From Candidatus Woesearchaeota archaeon (GTDB lineage Archaea; Nanobdellota; Nanobdellia; Woesearchaeales; GW2011-AR9): a DNA stretch of 39,041 bases. A program made the position numbers and the translations under genes. Location of the stretch: positions 1 through 39,041 of the forward strand of contig JABIJM010000017.1 of the NCBI GenBank assembly GCA_018655525.1. Reading direction: 5' to 3'. Positions 35,734 through 39,041 of this stretch are shown piece after piece (position 1 is the stretch's first letter; each line of letters starts with the position of its first letter). Below the pieces are notes generated by a model. That model was not told the DNA's origin. It worked only from the letters and a program-made list of their open reading frames with translations, and did no database searches.

Positions 35734-36978
35734 CTAATTTTCATAAAAACTCAATTCATTTGTTTCTTCATCTACAAATAAATGTTTGTTTTCTTTGAGA
35801 AATTTTTCTTTAATATGATCCTGCATCTGATTCCAGGTTCCTTTTCCAGACAATCCTGTATTTGGTGTTTTTTTAAGATAATCATCAGAGGTAAATTCTT
35901 TTCCTGAATTTGCAAGTTCTTCAAACTTCGGAAAATCAATCCACGTATACCATCCGTCTTCTTTTTTGAACTTCTTTTTTGCAACCATGATTACACGCGA
36001 GGGAATATGTTCAGAAACAATTTCATAGTCTTCTAAAGAAAGCATCATTTTTTGCGTGAATTTAATAATCTCTTCATGAATAGGCATGTTTCTCCTTCCT
36101 AAACGTTCACGTGATTCTCCAACATGCATGTAACCTTTTACTTCAATAAAATCTGCGTCACTTCGTTTAATGAGATTTGCATAGTTTTCTGGTTCTACAT
36201 CATTAATAGATTTAATTAATGTTAGTCTGATACAAGTTCTCGCTTTCTTTTCTGCAAGGTAATCTAATGCTAAAAGCAATCGTTCCCAATAATCTGCAAA
36301 TAAAGGTTTATCTACTTCCTTCAATAATTCTTTGTTTGGTGCATCTACAGAAATGTAAAGTTGTGTAATTGGTTTTAAATCTTTTACTTGTTCTGGATAT
36401 TGTCCATTAGTCACAATAAATGTTGAAACCCCATCTTTGTGAAATTTATCAAGCAATTCATTCATTTTCGGATAAATAATTGGTTCACCTGTTAATGAAA
36501 GTGCAACATGTTTTACAGTTTTAGAGGTTTCATAAGCTTGCTTATTTGCTTTATCAGATCCACCATATCCTACAAGTAATTTATGGTGTGCTTCTAGACT
36601 TTTTTCAACAATCATTTCTGGTTCATCTACTTCCCATGTCCATTCCTTTGAAACTGGTGCTTTGTATCCTCTCCAACAAAATGTGCATCTGTTTGCACAG
36701 CTAATGGAAGTCGTCATTTGAAGACATTGATGCGACATTATACCATAGAACTTTAATTTGTAACATCCACCTTCACCATTGATCATGTTTCTTGTCCAAC
36801 CACAGGTTTTCACAGCTGAATGAGTTCCAACTACTCGGTACTTTTGTCTTTCCAAACTTTCAGTTTGGAGCTCAGAAAGCTGTGCTTTCCGTTGTTCTAG
36901 TTCTGTGATTGATTCTGGTGTTAACATAGAAGGATATTTTTTCACGTTGTTTAAAAAGGTTTTGGGAGAATGAATCAT
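35734..36978 (-). CDS. taw1: tRNA 4-demethylwyosine synthase Taw1 (radical SAM)
   Basis: This 414-residue enzyme turns m1G37 of tRNA-Phe into the tricyclic base imG-14 using pyruvate. The radical SAM cluster is bound by C94, C98 and C101 (SCANRCTFC). The three N-terminal cysteines C59, C72 and C85, spaced by 12 residues, are those that bind the second 4Fe-4S cluster in archaeal TYW1. LSLTGEPIIYP, STFIVTNGQYP and QLYISVDAPNKELLKEVDKP are also typical. It converges with the PRPP-synthetase-like gene at 4 nt. Wyosine-type bases are found in archaea and eukaryotes, which supports the archaeal origin of the window. Confidence 0.96.
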   Translation of the reverse strand: MIHSPKTFLNNVKKYPSMLTPESITELEQRKAQLSELQTESLERQKYRVVGTHSAVKTCGWTRNMINGEGGCYKLKFYGIMSHQCLQMTTSISCANRCTFCWRGYKAPVSKEWTWEVDEPEMIVEKSLEAHHKLLVGYGGSDKANKQAYETSKTVKHVALSLTGEPIIYPKMNELLDKFHKDGVSTFIVTNGQYPEQVKDLKPITQLYISVDAPNKELLKEVDKPLFADYWERLLLALDYLAEKKARTCIRLTLIKSINDVEPENYANLIKRSDADFIEVKGYMHVGESRERLGRRNMPIHEEIIKFTQKMMLSLEDYEIVSEHIPSRVIMVAKKKFKKEDGWYTWIDFPKFEELANSGKEFTSDDYLKKTPNTGLSGKGTWNQMQDHIKEKFLKENKHLFVDEETNELSFYEN

Positions 36979-37025
36979 TTTCCTGAACCTTCCAAAAAAT
37001 TTGTTTTTTGATAGGTTTTGTACTA

Positions 37026-37112
37026 TTACGAGAGATAATAGGTTAACGTAAAAGATGTAGCTACAATAAGAAGAAAGAGAACTGCTGCTGTTGCATTTGC
37101 TTTTCTGTTCAT
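37026..37112 (-). CDS. 28-residue single-helix membrane peptide
   Basis: This small ORF encodes a short basic start (MNRKANATAA), a hydrophobic helix (VLFLLIVATSFTLTYYL) and a final Ser, so the product would be a one-span membrane peptide. A long A/T-rich TATA-like element (ATTTAAATATTTAAAA, about 37122-37137) lies 10-28 nt upstream, consistent with a leaderless transcript. It fills much of the gap between taw1 and the NMD3-like gene. No function is known; translation is unproven. Confidence 0.5.
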   Translation of the reverse strand: MNRKANATAAVLFLLIVATSFTLTYYLS

Positions 37113-37208
37113 GTTATTAGGATTATTTTTAAATATTTAAATATTACGGATTAATCTTTTTACAAATAATCAGAAACCTTAATATAAACACATACTTTTT
37201 CTCTCTAT

Positions 37209-37670
37209 ATGGTTAGATCCCTAGAAGGTAAGCATGCAAAGTACTTTGAAGCAATTCTCCAACTTAGAGATACATCCGATGAAGTGAAGGCTTGGGTGGA
37301 TAAAACTATCAAGGAACAAAAAATTGTTGTTCCAAGAATTGAAGAAGCAAAAAAAACAAAGAACGGATGGGATTATTATCTTGCTGATAACAATCAGGGA
37401 CGTCAATTGGGTTCTCAGTTACAAAAAAAGTTTGGTGGACATTATCACGTTACAGCAACTTTACATACCGCAATTGATAGTAAAGAGAAATATAGAGTAA
37501 CAATTCTATTTAGAGAAGCACCTTTTAGAAAAAATGATATTGTAGATTATCAAGGTGAAGAATATACTGTTAAAATGATGATTAAAGATATTTTCTTACA
37601 GAATAATAAAACTGGTAAGAAAATTCATTTGAAGTATAGAGTGATGGATCAGATCAAAAAAATCAATTGA
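37209..37670 (+). CDS. NMD3-like protein lacking zinc-finger domain
   Basis: This 153-residue protein matches the C-terminal part of archaeal NMD3 proteins: HAKYFEAILQLRD at the start, KTKNGWDYYLADNNQGRQLG, LQKKFGGHYHVTATL, YRVTILFREAPFRKNDIVDY and DIFLQNNKTGKKI. NMD3 binds the large ribosomal subunit; in eukaryotes it is an export adaptor. The N-terminal CxxC zinc fingers of full-length NMD3 are absent. The truncation appears genuine because TTAATATAAAC at 37180-37190 sits at leaderless distance before this ATG, and the upstream sequence has no matching frame. The role is probably ribosome-related, but this form is uncharacterised to my knowledge. Confidence 0.8.
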   Translation: MVRSLEGKHAKYFEAILQLRDTSDEVKAWVDKTIKEQKIVVPRIEEAKKTKNGWDYYLADNNQGRQLGSQLQKKFGGHYHVTATLHTAIDSKEKYRVTILFREAPFRKNDIVDYQGEEYTVKMMIKDIFLQNNKTGKKIHLKYRVMDQIKKIN

Positions 37671-37727
37671 ATGTAGATTTTTTTAGCCAATCTTGTTAAC
37701 CAAGATTAGATCAAGAAAATCAATTGA
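37652..37727. repeat. 19-nt direct repeat flanking a hairpin, between convergent genes
   Basis: GATCAAAAAAATCAATTGA (37652-37670, the last codons and stop of the NMD3-like gene) recurs with one mismatch as GATCAAGAAAATCAATTGA (37709-37727), ending right at the stop of the patatin gene. Between the copies AATCTTG (37689-37695) and CAAGATT (37701-37707) make a 7-bp hairpin with a 5-nt loop, preceded by a T-run (37678-37684). The hairpin may help end transcription of both convergent genes. Confidence 0.6.
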
Positions 37728-38702
37728 TTAAACGAGTTTAAGTTTTTTCTTTAATCTTGGAATTTCTTTCTTCATTGCACGTTCACCAATTTTAATGAAT
37801 TTTTCAGCTTGATCAAAATCTGCCCAATCTATATCTTTAATTTTTGGTGCTATTTTAAAATCAATGTCTGCATGTTTCATACGTTCATTTGCATAACTGT
37901 TGGAAAGAATTTCAATAGAGGAGTTCATTATTTGTGTGATGTCTGGAACTTGTTTTCCAGAAAGAATTCTTAAAACTTTTGCAGGATAAAGAATTTTATC
38001 AAATAACCAATATAAAATTTTCCTGATTAAACGTGGCCATCGTTCCGGAAAAAGATAATTTTTAATATTTAATAGTTCAACAACAACAAATTCCTGTCTT
38101 AAATCTTCAAAGAAACTTCCTTTCTTAACTTTTGGTGCTTTTACACGTTTTTCTTTATTATACAAATCTACGGCTATAACAACATCTGCCCCCATATCCT
38201 GAACAACGTCAAAAGGTGTCGGATCTGTAACAACACCATCTATATAACGATCTCCGTTAATTATTGGTGGTGTGAAAACACCTGGGATAGAAATAGATGC
38301 ACGTAACGCTCTCGCTAAATTTCCTTCTGTAAAAACAACACGTTCTCGTTTTGTAAGATTATAGGATACTGCTCCAAATTTAATATCTAAATCTTTGAAT
38401 TCTTTTCCTTTAACAATTTCATTAATTCTTTTTTCAACAAGGTCTCCTTTTAGAATTCCTGATTTTGGTATTGTAAAATCTATAATTTTCTTCCAATCAG
38501 TGGTTGTTGCAATTTTTTCTAAATCTTCGGGGGAATTTCCTGCTGCATATGCTGCACCAATCACTGAACCCATAGAAGTACCTGCAATGTAATGAGGTTT
38601 TATACCATGTTTATGAAGAACTTTTAACACTCCAATATGAATTAATCCTCTAGCTGCACCTGCACCTAACGCTAATCCTAACTTAATCCTCTTTTTTGAC
38701 AT
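37728..38702 (-). CDS. Patatin-like phospholipase (RssA/NTE family)
   Basis: This 324-residue protein has the patatin catalytic dyad. Ser43 sits in GTSMG after the oxyanion loop LGAGAARG (residues 11-18), and Asp155 lies in YIDGVV. The glycine-rich start RIKLGLALGAGAARGLIHIG is typical of RssA-like serine hydrolases that cleave acyl groups from lipids. The frame extends 22 codons upstream to 38768, but CGATACCTTTAAAA (38726-38739, minus strand) is placed about 27 nt before the ATG at 38702, so the shorter form is used. The substrate is unknown; archaeal ether lipids lack ester-linked acyl chains, so it may act on host or bacterial lipids or other esters. Confidence 0.9.
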   Translation of the reverse strand: MSKKRIKLGLALGAGAARGLIHIGVLKVLHKHGIKPHYIAGTSMGSVIGAAYAAGNSPEDLEKIATTTDWKKIIDFTIPKSGILKGDLVEKRINEIVKGKEFKDLDIKFGAVSYNLTKRERVVFTEGNLARALRASISIPGVFTPPIINGDRYIDGVVTDPTPFDVVQDMGADVVIAVDLYNKEKRVKAPKVKKGSFFEDLRQEFVVVELLNIKNYLFPERWPRLIRKILYWLFDKILYPAKVLRILSGKQVPDITQIMNSSIEILSNSYANERMKHADIDFKIAPKIKDIDWADFDQAEKFIKIGERAMKKEIPRLKKKLKLV

Positions 38703-38725
38703 CAGTATTAGAATATTTTTGGAAG

Positions 38726-38739
38726 TTTTAAAGGTATCG
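38726..38739 (-). promoter_or_regulatory. BRE/TATA promoter of patatin gene
   Basis: The minus strand reads CGATACCTTTAAAA, the third copy of the element seen at 1366-1382 and 24681-24696. Distance to the ATG at 38702 is about 27 nt, so the transcript should be leaderless. Confidence 0.6.
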
Positions 38740-38951
38740 AAAATATGAATATTTTTTCGGACCTCCAAAAAACCCTGTTTGTTGATAGGTTTGGTTTGGA
38801 GAAAGGAAGGGAATGTTTTTTATTGGGAATTTTTTTATGGAAAATGATTACGCTATTACATTAATCAATATTATTAAGATATAATCTAAAATAGCGAATA
38901 GGCTCCGTAGAATTGCTATTTAAAGTAATGACTTTCACTGGTGAATTATTT
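38740..38951. other. Intergenic stretch without a confident gene
   Basis: No gene is seen. The sequence is A/T-rich and has a 7-bp inverted repeat CGCTATT (38851-38857)/AATAGCG (38890-38896) and a TATA-like CTATTTAAAG at 38926-38935. A 15-codon ORF (from 38837) is too short and lacks support. Confidence 0.4.
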
Positions 38952-39038
38952 GTATGTTCTATGTTAATAGTGCACGGCGCGGTAGATTTGTTCGTAAACT
39001 CACAAATGCGCCTCCATTGGCACTATTAACCCACATAC
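38952..39038. repeat. 87-nt palindrome (long hairpin) at right edge
   Basis: Four nested arms pair exactly: GTATGT (38952-38957) with ACATAC (39033-39038), GTTAATAGTGC (38963-38973) with GCACTATTAAC (39020-39030), GGCGC (38976-38980) with GCGCC (39008-39012), and ATTTGT (38986-38991) with ACAAAT (39002-39007), around a 10-nt loop. The core is more G/C-rich than its surroundings. A frame opening at 38954 runs to the window edge behind a TATA-like box, but its sequence lies almost wholly in the palindrome and is probably not a gene. It could be an RNA hairpin, the end of a mobile element or a recombination site. Confidence 0.65.
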
Positions 39039-39041
39039 TAA

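Noticed and set aside
38952-39038. Integron attC site
   Set aside because: The palindrome arms run GTT...AAC, whereas attC sites run RYYYAAC...GTTRRRY; no integrase is nearby.
38954-39041. Start of a protein gene (MFYVNSARRG...) running off the right edge
   Set aside because: The frame lies almost entirely within the palindrome, and the opposite strand gives a similar peptide, so the open frame is better explained by the inverted repeat.

Overview
The window is a 39 kb piece of an AT-rich archaeal chromosome. The genes that show this are the split RNA polymerase subunits (rpoH-B''-B'-A'-A'') followed by eL30, archaeal NusA, uS12 and uS7, together with Kae1, archaeal FtsY with prefoldin, the wyosine enzyme Taw1, eL41, tRNA genes with introns after position 37, and TATA boxes 25-30 nt upstream of leaderless start codons. 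Several traits point to a DPANN archaeon of the Woesearchaeota/Pacearchaeota kind: a divergent 16S rRNA, a gyrase B subunit of bacterial type, a short bacterial-type alanyl-tRNA synthetase, reduced proteins (an NMD3 without zinc fingers, an RpoB' without its C-terminal zinc site) and many short proteins I cannot name. The placement is an inference; no comparison was run.

Layout. 1-955: 5' part of the 16S rRNA gene (minus strand), its promoter and a leader with three hairpins. 1235-2787: the tiny eL41 gene and small envelope proteins (a two-helix membrane protein, an S26-type signal peptidase, a lipoprotein). 2920-11669 (plus strand): ATP-dependent DNA ligase, two unknown proteins, SMC, a three-gene cassette headed by a ribbon-helix-helix protein, and a lysine-rich membrane protein. 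11731-24225 (minus strand): a small conserved protein with an upstream 17-codon ORF behind gyrB, then kae1, then the transcription/translation operon running from rpoH to uS7. 24339-26345: tRNA-Lys, tRNA-Asp, a free-standing LAGLIDADG endonuclease gene whose end lies antisense to tRNA-Tyr, a membrane protein gene and tRNA-Gly. 26347-38702: a double Lrp/AsnC regulator, a lipoprotein plus SPFH pair, alaS, two unknown proteins, ftsY-pfdA with a small unknown gene, a divergent PRPP-synthetase-like gene, taw1, a 28-residue membrane peptide, an NMD3 C-terminal-domain protein and a patatin-like phospholipase. The last 340 bases hold no confident gene but end in a strong 87-nt palindrome.

Most of the content is housekeeping: transcription (RNAP, NusA), translation (uS7, uS12, eL30, eL41, AlaRS, tRNAs, Kae1, Taw1, NMD3-like), protein targeting and folding (FtsY, prefoldin, signal peptidase) and chromosome maintenance (SMC, GyrB, ligase). 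The less ordinary parts are the RHH-led cassette after smc, the homing endonuclease among intron-containing tRNA genes, the palindrome at the right edge, the divergent PRPP-synthetase-like protein, and several genes too short for routine annotation.
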